DNA of 64,000 bases from Ipomoea triloba (lineage: Eukaryota > Streptophyta > Magnoliopsida > Solanales > Convolvulaceae). Positions 45,230-55,976 of this stretch are shown piece by piece. Under the pieces are notes generated by a model, which worked only from the letters and a program-made list of their open reading frames with translations, was not told the DNA's origin and did no database searches. The DNA lies in NCBI RefSeq assembly GCF_003576645.1, contig NC_044924.1, forward strand, positions 20,793,219 to 20,857,218. The letters are read 5' to 3'. The translations under genes and the position numbers were made by a program. Position 1 is the first letter of the stretch. The number at the start of each line of letters is the position of its first letter.

Positions 45230-46090
45230 TAGAGAAGATTACTTTCACATATAAGCTAAACTACCTGCACACTATATCTTTTTATACATTTTGCATGCAT
45301 AGTCAAGGGTTCAGGGTTTAGGGTTCAGGGTTCAGGGTTTTAGTGTTTAGTGTTTAGGGTTGTGGGGTTTGGGTTTAGGCAGGGAAATCTTGGTTAATAT
45401 TTACAGGTGATTAGTTGCACATATAACCTAAAGTACTTGCTACCTACATTTTTCCATAATTTTTGCATGTACAGTTAGGGGTTTAGGGTTTAGGTTGTAT
45501 GGTTCAATGTTTAGAGTTTAGGGTTTAGGGTTTTTAGTTTTGGGATTTAGGTTTTAGGCAGGAAAGTCTTGGTGCACATTTACAGATAACTAGTTGCATA
45601 TATAACATAAAGTATTTGCACCATACACTTATCCATAATTTTTGCGTGCACATTTAGGGTTTAAGTGTTTATGGTGTAGGGTTTAGGGCTTAGGGTTCAA
45701 GGTTTAGGGTTTAGGGTTTAGGTTTTAGGGTTTAGGGTTTAACCTGGGGCAAATCTTAGTGCATATTTACGGGCAATTAGTTGCACATATAACCTAAAGT
45801 ACTTGTACCCCACAATTTCCATAATTTTTGCACGCAAAGCTATGGGTTTATAATTCAGGGTTTAGGGTTTAGTGTTAAGGGTTCAGGGTTTTGGGTTTAG
45901 TGTTTAGGGTTTAGGTTTTAGGTCTTTAATTAGGGGTTTAGCTTTAGTGGGCAGGCAAGTGTAGGTGCACATTCACGGACGATTAGTTGCACATATAACC
46001 TAAACTACTTGCACACACACAATTACATGAATTTAATTAAACTAGCACATATAGTTACATGCTCTTATAAGTAAAACTTGTTGCATTGAA
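45230..46090. repeat. Tandem ~180-bp repeats with telomere-like tracts
   Basis: Four to five degenerate units. Each joins a unique part (TTGCACATATAACCTAAA, CTACTTGCAC, CATAATTTTTGCATGCA) to a tract of imperfect TTTAGGG repeats: about 45302-45380, 45477-45560, 45653-45745 and 45850-45955. The best run, around 45695-45745, has several consecutive (T)TTAGGG units. This is plant-type telomeric sequence in interstitial, non-terminal position, between the convergent ORFs of the MULE. Confidence 0.85.
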
Positions 46091-46109
46091 TCCACTAGTT
46101 CTGAAAATA

Positions 46110-46500
46110 GGTGTTTATATCATGGTTGTAGTAGGCGCTATGCGCTAGTCGGGCGGTAGACTAGCGCCTAGAGCCTAAGCGGTCTAGGTGGCACCTAGGC
46201 GGTTCTAGGCGGCCACCTATAAAAATAAAAAATTAATTCATGTGTGTGGGTAGTGTGTGTCATATATTATATTATATTATATATATATATATATTTTACT
46301 TCTCTTACTTATATAAATAAATAAATTTAAATATATATAAATATAATAATAAAATTAACAAGGCCGACTCGCTCGAGTTAACTCGGCTAACTCTGCCAAG
46401 TTGCGCGAGTTAACTCGGCCAAATTCGGCCCAGTCGGCCGAGTTAGGCGCTAGGCGGCTTCCTAGGCGGACACCTAGACAGGGATTTTTGCAACAGTGGT
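46110..46500. mobile_element. GC-rich inverted-repeat element (CTAGGCGG type)
   Basis: Left part has AGGCGCTATGCGCTAGTCGG, GCGGTCTAGGTGGCACCTAG and GGCGGTTCTAGGCGGCCACC; right part has GTTAGGCGCTAGGCGG and CCTAGGCGGACACCTAG around a (TA)n core and repeated GAGTTAACTCGGC words. Similar TAGGCGC-rich elements are common in plant introns. Boundaries uncertain. Confidence 0.5.
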
Positions 46501-48734
46501 TTATATAGTGCAAACTTCCTGCACTAATACAAAAAATTGCATGCACTATTAGAAAAGTATACATGCACTTTTAGAGAATTGTAACTGCACTTGTAGACAA
46601 TTATACATGCAAGTACCTACTGAATAAGTACACACCTAATAACATTTTTGAAGACTATAAGTACTTGCATACAAGTGATCATTGCAAATACGTAGACAAC
46701 TAAAAAATATACAACTCAAAACAGCCCTGCATATAGATCTAGTTGCCGACATAAAAAACATAGTTAGAGACCTTGACTACAAAAAGCCCAATGTCAATTC
46801 TTACATCCACCAATCAGTTACTTCTTGGCCTTTTAGGCTTTTTCAAACTCCCTAGCATCTTTCATACAATCTTAACGGTATTCATTTAATTGGGAATTCA
46901 CAATTTCAGCTAGGTATTTCACTCGTGTGTTGTTTAGTTGTTCCTTGTTTCCTTTTTCCAATCCACACTCCCAGCTTTTAGTACCCTTGCCCATATAAGT
47001 CTCCATGTGTCGCATAGCAAACACACCGCAGTCAACCTTGTTATCGTTGTCCCTCCATGACATTCTGAGTCTAGCTGGTGTCAATCCCCTTACAAGCTTG
47101 CTTTTTGCATCGTTCTCTTTGAGGTGACAGTAGTCAGCCAACATGGTTTTCTGTATCATTTGGTCTTGTTAGTATTGAAATTAATAAAAGTGTTGATATA
47201 TATGAAATTTGGTAAGTAACATTACCAATGTTGTTCGTACATCTCCATACTTCTCATTCTTGGGGCTTTCAGCTAATGAATTGTCCAAGATGTCAAATCT
47301 TTTGTTCTTCACATTTCTGTTAAGCACATAGTAGTGTTCAGAGTGGACAATTAGGAAGAGAAACTGTTGGATATTGGAATGCATACAATTAGTAGGTTAG
47401 TTGCACATGTAGATGTACTTTAATGCAATCTTGGTATATATTAGGTGCACTTTAGCATATATATTGTTTGTAGCTTACCAACTCAATAACTTCAAGATTC
47501 AATCCTTCTGTAAGCCTAATTTCATCGTCCATTCTTTCTGAAAATGTATTAGATCTCAATGCGTCATCGCCATAGGGTGCTACAATTGTGTAAAGCTGGA
47601 GTAAAATGTAGATGTTAGTTTGCATGTTACAAATATGTATTTTATTTTTGAAAGGTCTTTATAGTGGTTGTCAAACTTACACACACAAATGTCGATGCAA
47701 AAAACCTGCACGGTGAACTGCTGGTACAAGCATTTTCCTTCTGGTTCAGAATTGCAAACCAAGCATCAATAATTCCGACCTTAGTCTCCTCATTCTTGTT
47801 GAGGGATAACATGCCATCCCAAATCACTGCGTATGCACCATGTTTGAAAATTATTCTGGTTCTGTTTGCAGACAAAATTTACAGATATATATATTAGAAA
47901 TGGTAATATATCGATGACTAACATAGGTGTTAGTTATAGATTCTTACGGATCAATATTGTCATTTTGCAGAACCAATTTGCCAATGATTTTTTCAGTTGC
48001 AGTCCATGGTCGTTTCATGTCAATTTGCCTTGTTAAGTAAGGGGATTTCAGAGTTTTTGGGGCCTTGACTTGTCGTCTTTCCATCCTTGTTTCTGGCCGT
48101 TGAAGTTCTTTCGCTGGAGTCTGTTCAGTCTGCATTTGTATAGGATGTTGTTCTTCATCATCTTGCCCTTTTTGTTGTGATTCTTGTGGCAGCATCTATC
48201 ATGTGCTTCAAATAAAGATAGTATCTGATGCAACTGAATATAGTGTTAAATGCATCTATATTTAAAAGAAACTGCAACTAGTATAGACTAATGATGCAAT
48301 TAGTTTGTTAAAGTGTCATTACCTCATCAACAATTCTCCTGTTGTTCACCAGGTTGTGTCTGGTCTTCAGTTGTTATCTGCTGTGTAAGATTTGGTGTTG
48401 TGTTAGTAGAAGGTCCAGTAGGGGTGTTAAATTCATCATTCATCACATTTTGTTGTTGGCTCTTAGCATTTGATTGTGTTTCAGTTCCTAGCAATTGCAT
48501 TATCAATCTCATTAAAAGCTACAATGAATTATGGATTGTTCCAAAATTCCTCATTCTCTTGAGTTAACTCAATCTCTAGGTTTGGTATTCCCAACAATTT
48601 TTGGGCATATTCCACCATCTGTTTAAAATTAGGATCATCCACTGTGCGTTGTGGTGCCTCTTGTGCCATTGTCATTACCTCAAGGATTGTTGCCGCCAGA
48701 AGTTTTATCTTCTTTGCAAATCTTTGCATATAGT

Positions 48735-49350
48735 TCTTTTTTTTTTAGTACATATGAGAATTACAATTAGTAGAAGTATGTATTAATAAAACAATCAGTC
48801 ACATACGGAAATAATCTGTGTGCATAATTTCTTAGTAATACATGCACATATAATCTAAATTAGTTGCACATCACTCAATATTGTATGGAGACTAAATTAT
48901 GTGTGCAATATTATTAATAATTTCATGCACATGTAACATAATCTAGTTGCATAACATAAGATTAGTAGAAGTATGTATAAATAAAACAATTAGTCACATA
49001 TAGAAATGATCTTTGTGCATAATTTCTTAGTAATACATGCACATATCATCTAAATTAGTTGCACATCACTCAGTATTGTATGGAGACTAAATTCTGTGTG
49101 CAATATTATTAATAAGTTCGTGCACATGTAACATAATCTAGTTGCATAAAATAAGATTAGTAGAAGTATGTATTAGTAAAACAATCAGTCACATATAGAA
49201 ATAATCTGTGTGCATAATTTCTTAGTAATACATGCACACATAATCTAAGTTAGTTGCACATCACTCAGTATTGTATGGAGACTAAATTCTGTGTGCAATA
49301 TTATTAATAAGTGCATGCACATGTAACATAATCTAGTTGCATAACATAAG
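48735..49350. repeat. Three tandem ~190-bp units in an intron of the ULP1 ORF
   Basis: Units begin CAGTCACATA / TAGTCACATA at about 48797, 48990 and 49185, each with TAATACATGCACATATAATC, GTTGCACATCACTCA and GTATGGAGACTAAATT. They are close in sequence, so the amplification is fairly recent. The words match those in other repeat blocks of the same MULE. Confidence 0.9.
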
Positions 49351-49829
49351 ATTATCATTCTTTACATGCAGCCCTTCTTCACTCTCTGCTGAATGGCTTT
49401 CAGGGGTTGTTGTGGTTCATCGATGTAGCCGTATCCAAAGCCACCATAACTAATTTCATTCTTCTCCCTCTGGTTTAATAGTCGTGTGATCCATCCTTTG
49501 AATGCTTGCAATAGCCTAGGTATTGGCCTGTTGTAAAGCACTACCCTGTCAACATAAAAAACCTATAAAATGTATAAAATATACTTTAGTTACAGTATAG
49601 TAATCCTTCTAGTTTTTTTGTCATTGTTAAAGCACCTTTTGTCATTGTTAAAGCATCTTACTGTCAGGAATATCATTAGTCCAATGAACTTCTGAGATGT
49701 ATTTTTTGTCCACGCAACCTTACTGCTGACAAGTGTTCTACGTATGTACTCACACCAATTCAGATCACCTATCTTTGTGACATCCTCAAAGTTCTTGATC
49801 ATATTTGTGTTCACATAGCCAAATGAGTT

Positions 49830-51382
49830 TGTAACACCCCCAAATTCTAAAGCCAGAAATAAATCAAAATAAAGGATTTTCTTACTAAAAGACTGAATAT
49901 AAATGCGAAAGCGATACCAAAACTTAAACAAACGGGTGCTATGCCATGCTTGGGTCAAAACTAAGCCCAAACGCACAGGCTACAAAGGTTTCTATTTACA
50001 ACTTCCATTACAATATTCGTTTCTTCAAATCACAACTAACTACAAGACAATTCAAGTCCAATTTACACAAACTATGACATGAACATTTCTCGGGGTTTAC
50101 AAGTTCTACGCCACACTCTCAACTAGCCACAAGTCCTGATCCTGAAAACATTCGAGGTTTGGAAAAACAAGAGATAAAAAGGATTAGCACAGAAATGCTA
50201 AGTAAGCTCTACCCCGCCCCGTAAAATAAATACATATATACTTTTGAAATTAGATATACTTTTTAAATAGGTTTTGAAACCATTCAGTAGAAGAATTTGA
50301 CTCACAACAAAGGTACGTAGTATAGATATTTTCCCAAAACAGTTTCCTCACACACACTACTCAACGATAATACTAGGTTTAATACGAGGTAATATAGTCC
50401 CCAAAACAATAAGGTTTACTCTTACAAAACGGTATAACTAGTTTGTAGATTATTTACTCATTTTCAAAATAAATATAAGTACGGAGGATTCATAATATAG
50501 CATTTCTCAATACTTCTCAATATCATTTAAAAGCATAGCTCTCCAAATAGGTTAAAATATATGTAAGTATAAGGAGGAATTCACATCCATATAGCTAGTT
50601 CAAAACATAGATTTTCTCATTATGGATGTGAATTCCTCCTTATACTTACATATATTTTAACCTATTTGGAGAGCTATGCTTTTAAATGATATTGAGAAGT
50701 ATTGAGAAATGCTATATTATGAATCCTCCGTACTTATATTTATTTTGAAAATGAGTGAATAATATACAAACTAGTTATACCATTTTGTAAGAGTAAACCT
50801 TATTGTTTTGGGGACTATATTACCTCGTATTAAACCTAGTATTATCGTTGAGTAGTGTGTGTGAGGAAACTGTTTTGGGAAAATATCTATACTATGTACC
50901 TCTGTTGTGAGTCAAATTCTTCTACTGAATGGTTTCAAAACCTATTTAAAAAGTATATCTAATTTCAAAAGTATATATGTATTTATTTTACGGGGCAGGG
51001 TAGAGCTTACTTAGCATTTCTGTGCTAATCCTTTTTATCTCTTGTTTTTCCAAACCTCGAATGTTTTCAAGATCAGGACTTGTGGCTAGTTGAGAGTGTG
51101 GCGTAGAACTTGTAAACCCCAAGAAATGTTCATGTCATAGTTTGTGTAAATTGGACTTGAATTGTCTTGTAGTTAGTTATGATTTGAAGAAACGAATATT
51201 GTAATGGAAGTTGTAAATAGAAACCTTTGTAGCTTGTGCGTTTGGGCTTAGTTTTGACCCAAGCGTGGCATAGCACCCCTTTGTTTAAGTTTTGGTATCG
51301 CTTCCGCATTTATATTCAGTCTTTTAGTAAGAAAATCCTTTATTTTGATTTATTTCTGGCTTTAGAATTTGGGGGTGTTACA
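49830..51382. mobile_element. 1.55-kb near-perfect palindrome with TGT...ACA ends and 5-bp TSD
   Basis: Left end TGTAACACCCCCAAATTCTA (49830) and right end with the complement TAGAATTTGGGGGTGTTACA (51382). The arms (about 760 bp each, 49830-50590 and 50622-51382) are almost identical inverted copies around a ~30-bp centre near 50605. Flanks are a perfect 5-bp duplication GAGTT (49825-49829, 51383-51387). Excision rejoins the ULP1 frame (MFVESNS to FGYVNT). There is no transposase; the ORFs in the arms are mirror images. The arm sequence reads like a Ty3/gypsy (chromovirus-type) LTR beginning TGTAACACC, so this may be two LTRs in inverted order or a foldback element. Confidence 0.9.
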
Positions 51383-52296
51383 GAGTTACTCTCTACAAAC
51401 ATTGTCGCAATGAGTATGGCAAGATGCCGCTTGAACCATTCTCCTCTGTCCCTGCATCCCACCATTGCCTTACATAGTTTAGTAGGTGTTATACAGAGAT
51501 CCGTCCTGCCCAATTGCTTTTTCCATTCCTCAACTAATGTAGTGTCTTCATCTCCTTTAGTTCTTTTCTCAATTCTGATATTTCCATGAGGGAACCCCAG
51601 TGTTAGGGAAACATCTTCCTCTATAATGTGCAGCTCATTTCCATCTTGCACACATAGAGAACAACTTCGTGCATCAAAGTTGTTAAGCAGCCACCATGCC
51701 AGCTTCCCAGGTACTCTAGAAATCTGCTGCTCTCTTAAGTGATCAAAACCCATATCTCTCAAACTTTGGAATTGTGCTTCATTTAATTTCTTTAAATGTT
51801 GTGTCAGTTGGTATGGGGTTGCCATTGTTGATAGTGATGGGTAAGTAGCATCAGAATACTCGGTATCAGTGTTTCTGTCCTCATTTGACTCGGAGTCTTC
51901 ATTGCCTTCAACTTCTTGAGTATTCACATCTGGTTAAGATCTAGCGAATGGTTGTTCACTCTCTTCATCATCTTGACGATTGACATCTGGTTCATATCCA
52001 CTAGCTGGTTGTTCACTATCTTCCAAGTCATCTTCAGGTGAGTTTTGAACAATTACTTTCTCTGGCTGCTTTTTTTATTTTTTTGCATGTCGCTTATAAT
52101 TTTTGGTCCCTTCAATGCGCCTCTTTGCTCCTATAAAAGTTATTTACACAGTAGGCTTGTAAAATTAGTTACATTTATATGATTTATATTATCATATAAG
52201 TATATGTACATTGCAGAGTTAAGAGTGATCTAATATTAGCATATTAGGATATCAGGTGCAAGTATATTATACAATAAAGTGCGACAATAGATTATA

Positions 52297-54588
52297 GGCT
52301 AAAGTGTCATCCCGCACCATGAACCATAAGCGATTCTTCATGCCGCACCCTGTACTTTCATAAGTGATTATTCGATCTACAAACCATTAAATTTTTTTCA
52401 TCTAAAACTTTTTGCAGGTTACTCACAAGTTACCAGTAATCTATGCTGACATGGACTTTTTTTTCTCTTCTAACACCTTCTCCAGCCAGTCAACCGTGTA
52501 CGTAAACAATCTTTCTCCTTCTTTCCTGCTTCGTCCAGTTCCATCCAAACACCCTATCCGGTGTTCTCCGCCCCTTTTATATGCAAAACTTAAATCGACT
52601 CCTTTTCCCGTCTCATCACTTTCGAGCAACTCAACCACCAGCCACTCAACCCACCGTCTCTTCTTGCTTCACTGTTCACAAGTACAGTTGATCTTGTGTT
52701 CTTACACATAACACACTTACACAGAAAGAAATGTGATTTTATTATAAGCCTTGCGCTAGCAAAGCTAATACAAACATTATATATATATATATATATACTC
52801 AATCTGACCTGTAAAGAAGATCAAAGAAATATAAACGAAAAAGCTAGCAACTTGCAGTCATGAATCATAACTAGAGGTGAGCAAAATATCGGTTAACCGC
52901 CCGATAACCGATAACCGATAACCGAACCGACCAAAAAAGTCGGTTTTCAGTCGGTTTCGGTTATTGATCTTTAAAAATTTTTGGTTTTTCGATTTTTCGG
53001 TTATTTTGCGGTTATATATAAATCACAATCATTCTACCACTTAAAATTATATATATATTCTAACTATAATTTGGCAGTTTATATGAATTTTCCATATTTA
53101 TTATTTAGTATTTAATTAGGAGAAATTTACAGGTATTATATTAATTGTTGAATAGTTTGCGAAACTTCGGTTTTTCAGTTACCGACCGAAAACCGACGAT
53201 CAGTTTTTGGTCGGTTATAGTATTACTTTCGGTCGGTTTCGATCGGTTATGGCGGTCAAAAATCATGATCGGTTTTTCAATTTTTCGGTCGGTTACGGTT
53301 ATGTAACCGACCGACCGTTTGCTCACCCCTAATCATAACTCGATCGGGCCAACTTAGCTTTAAGCTGAGCTTCTGGTGGCCTTTCAGTTCAGTAAATATA
53401 GATAGCATGTTAAGAATTGAACATCATCCCATCCATCCAACAGTCAACACGTACAACTACGTACCCTATTGTGTTATGAAGGAGTTAGCTAGCTAGCTAA
53501 TTAAGAATAAGATGGGAAGTGAACTTACACATAGTACACACTTGCTTACTATTTAAGACAATCTATATGATGTAAATTAAAGCATATATGCATGAATCGA
53601 CATATTAAAACAAGAAGCTAGCTAGCACGACTACTAACTGAACAAGAAAACATTATCATATAACAACCAGGTAGGCTAACTCCATATATCAATCGATCTT
53701 TAATTTGCTATATATTGATGAATGATCCAAGTGATCAAATGCATGCACGTACAATCAGGCCGGGAGCATTTCATTTTGAAATATTTTGTAAGGAAAGAAA
53801 TTAATTAAAGGGGAAGATCAGAACAGCTAATTAACCTTAATATGGGAAGGCTAGATGCAAAGTTTAAGCTCTCCTGAACGGTCACGTGATGTTTTGGTTC
53901 AAGAAAGAAGAAGTCCGACAGAATGAGCTTCAAAGAGGACCGTATTACTGGGAAGTGAAAAGCACATTACTGTTAACTGCCCACTTAGTAGATATTTGTG
54001 TTTCCCGTGCAGACGAGGTTGTTGGAGGTGAAGTCGGCGTCCTCGTCGATTAGGAGAAGGATTGATTCGAGATTTTGCAGCTGGCGAGCTCTATGATTGA
54101 GAATCTGTGGATGTTCATGTTGAGGTTGAGGCCGGGGTGGAGGTATGTCATGCCGGCGAGGAGCTTGCACGTGCCGCTCATGGCAACGCGGGCTATGAGA
54201 GCTAGCAACTACTCAATGCAGTTAGCATCCCCGATGGTTCCTAGGTTCTTGGACAATGTCGAGAATCCCGGCCATGGTCGCGTCTGATGAACCTAATTCT
54301 GGTCAAATTAAAAACAATTGCGCCTGCTCCTAAGCTTCTTTGAGGAACCCAATTCTTACTTTATTTTTTATTTTATTTTTTTAATTAATGTTTTATTTTT
54401 AATTAAAATCAATAAGCCACGTCAGCTAATAATAACCTACGCCATGTCACCATAGTAACCTGGAAACCTCCAAAAAGTTCTAGGCGAACAAAATTTAATG
54501 GTTCGTGGATCGAATAATCACTTATGAAATGACAGGGTGCGGCATGAAGAATCACTTATGGTTCATGGTGCAGGATGACACTTTAGCC
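52297..54588. mobile_element. 2.3-kb MULE-type element with ~105-bp TIRs and 9-bp TSD
   Basis: Begins GGCTAAAGTGTCATCCCGCA and ends with the near complement TGCAGGATGACACTTTAGCC. The inverted arms run on through CCATGAACCATAAG, GATTCTTCATGCCGCACCCT and AAGTGATTATTCGAT for about 105 bp. Flanked by perfect 9-bp TAGATTATA at 52288-52296 and 54589-54597. The interior has GC-richer, possibly captured pieces (52440-52690 and 53985-54290; the minus strand of the latter reads KLLAGMTYLHPGLNLN) that were not identified with confidence. Inserted in the long first intron of the ULP1 ORF. Confidence 0.9.
52872..53331. mobile_element. 460-bp hAT-type MITE nested in the 2.3-kb MULE
   Basis: Ends TAGAGGTGAGCAAA and TTTGCTCACCCCTA, flanked by the 8-bp duplication ATCATAAC (52864-52871 and 53332-53339), as for hAT elements. 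The interior is rich in GATAACCGATAACCGA and GGTCGGTTTCGG words. Confidence 0.9.
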
Positions 54589-54599
54589 TAGATTATAGT

Positions 54600-55440
54600 G
54601 TGTTAATGTTAGTTAATCTATAGCACAATTACTCTCACAATGAAGTTTAGGTGTTCTACATTAACACATAAGAGTATGTACTTGCACAGTTAGGGTGGTC
54701 ATATTAGTTGCATTTATATTGTTAACTAAATGCAATAATAGATTACAATTGTTGCAGAGTGAACATTAACTGTCACTTTGACCCAGACAAGTCTAGGTGC
54801 ACACCTAAAGATGATTACTTGCACATATAATCTAAACTACTTATACACCACATTTTCCATAAACTTTTCATGCACATAGTGTGTTAATGTTGACTAATCT
54901 ATAACACAAATACTCTCACAGTGAAGTTTAGGTATTCTACATTAACACATAAGAGTAAGTACTTGCACAATTAGGGTGGTCATATTAGTTGCATATATAT
55001 TGTTAACTAAAAGCAATAATAGATTATAGTTGTTGCAAGGTGAACATTAACTGTCACTTTGACCCAGACAAGTCTAAGTGCACACCTAAAGATGATTACT
55101 TGCACATATAACCTAAACTACTTGCACACCACATTTTCCATAAACTTTGCATGCACATAGTGTGTTAATATTGACTAATCTATAACACAAATTGACTAAT
55201 CCATAACACAATTACTCTCACAGTGAGGTTTAGGTATTCTACATTAACACATAAGAGTAGGTACTTGCACAGTTAGGGTGGTCATATTAGTTGCATTTAT
55301 ATTGTTAACTAAATGCAATAATAGATTATAGTTGTTGCATAGTGAACATTAACTGTCACTTTGACCCAGACAAGTCTAGATGCACCTTTAAAGATGATTA
55401 CCTGCACATATAACCTAAATTACTTGCAAACCACAGATTA
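54600..55440. repeat. Three tandem ~270-bp units at the MULE right side
   Basis: Units with ACTCTCACA(A/G)TGA(A/G)GTTTAGGT, TTAACACATAAGAGTA, ACTTGCACAGTTAGGGTGGT, ACTGTCACTTTGACCCAGAC and ACTTGCACATATAACCTAAA begin at about 54630, 54912 and 55212. Non-coding; probably intronic to the ULP1 ORF. Confidence 0.9.
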
Positions 55441-55976
55441 CTAGCAAGCAAAATGATCAAGTCGTTTATATGTTTTTTATGGTTTTGGATAGATTACTAT
55501 GTTGTTACTTTCTCGAAAAATGCTTGCACATTGTAGCATTGTAATAAACTATTACATATAAAATGCGAAAGAAACAAGAAATATAAAATTTTTACCTCTT
55601 TTAGTTAGGGTTTTCTCAGCATTAACATTTGGGCTTTGTTCCGTATCCATTTTTTGTAGTGAAATCAAGACAAAATTGATTGTTTCCAGCACAAATTTCT
55701 TGATTCGTAGAGATTTCCTTCGTCGTTGTCGTCGCGGGAGAGGTGCGTTAGATGGGTTTTTGTAGTTTAGGGATTAGAATAATGTCGATAATGTCCCTCG
55801 CGTGTGTATTAAGTTTAGATTTTGAATGCAAATTACCTATTTGCCACCGCGTGTTTTGATTATGAGCGTTGCTATTGATCGTTGATTTTACAAGAAGAAC
55901 GCAAGCGATTAGGTCATAGTTCTCACCTGGATGACAGTACGCAGGAGAGCGTGACCCTATATATATATATATATAT

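Larger units (their letters stand above)
46872..55650 (-). pseudogene. ULP1-like cysteine peptidase ORF of the MULE (multi-exon)
   Basis: Minus strand, several exons. A likely first exon MDTEQSPNVNAEKTLTKRG lies at 55594-55650 before GTAAAA. Then an acidic region near 51880-52110 with two stops; TPYQLTQHLKKLNEAQFQSL ... GKLAWWLLNNFDARSC ... DVSLTLGFPHGNI (51400-51830); FGYVNTNMIKNFEDVTKIGD (about 49700-49825); RVVLYNRPIPRLLQAFKGWI (49400-49545); linkers (48540-48729, 47950-48195, 47680-47870, 47480-47595). The peptidase core has HYYVLNRNVKNKRFDILDNS (His and Asp, about 47240-47345) and WRDNDNKVDCGVFAMRHMET with the catalytic Cys (about 46995-47070). Ulp1 enzymes cleave SUMO; TE-borne copies of unknown role occur in Kaonashi MULEs. 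A 1.55-kb palindrome interrupts it at 49830; removal restores the frame. Confidence 0.75.
41417..55957. mobile_element. 14.5-kb Mutator-like element with ULP1-type ORF (Kaonashi-like)
   Basis: The left end GGATTCCGTTCACGTGCGTA (41417) and the complement of the right end, GGGTCACGCTCTCCTGCGTA (from 55957), align as degenerate terminal inverted repeats that continue with CAGGTAAGAAATAAGAAC / CAGGTGAGAACTATGACC. Both ends abut TA microsatellite, which hides any 9-bp TSD. The interior has a FAR1/MULE transposase remnant (+) converging on an ORF with a ULP1 cysteine-peptidase domain (-), the arrangement known in plant Kaonashi MULEs. Long tandem repeats lie between and beyond them. It was later hit by a palindromic element (49830-51382) and another MULE (52297-54588). 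Confidence 0.75.

Noticed and set aside
46300..46360. Possible tRNA or snRNA genes in the middle and right blocks
   Set aside because: No cloverleaf with B-box, and no snRNA upstream elements, were found; only A/T-rich repeats.
49590..49976. ORF starting MRLGLVLTQAWHST and its twin at 51236-51589 on the other strand
   Set aside because: Mirror images within the palindrome arms, running out of the element into flanking ULP1 sequence; LTR-like non-coding DNA.
49825..51387. Treating the palindrome as an ordinary MULE foldback
   Set aside because: The flanking duplication is 5 bp (GAGTT), not 9 bp, and the ends are TGT...ACA.
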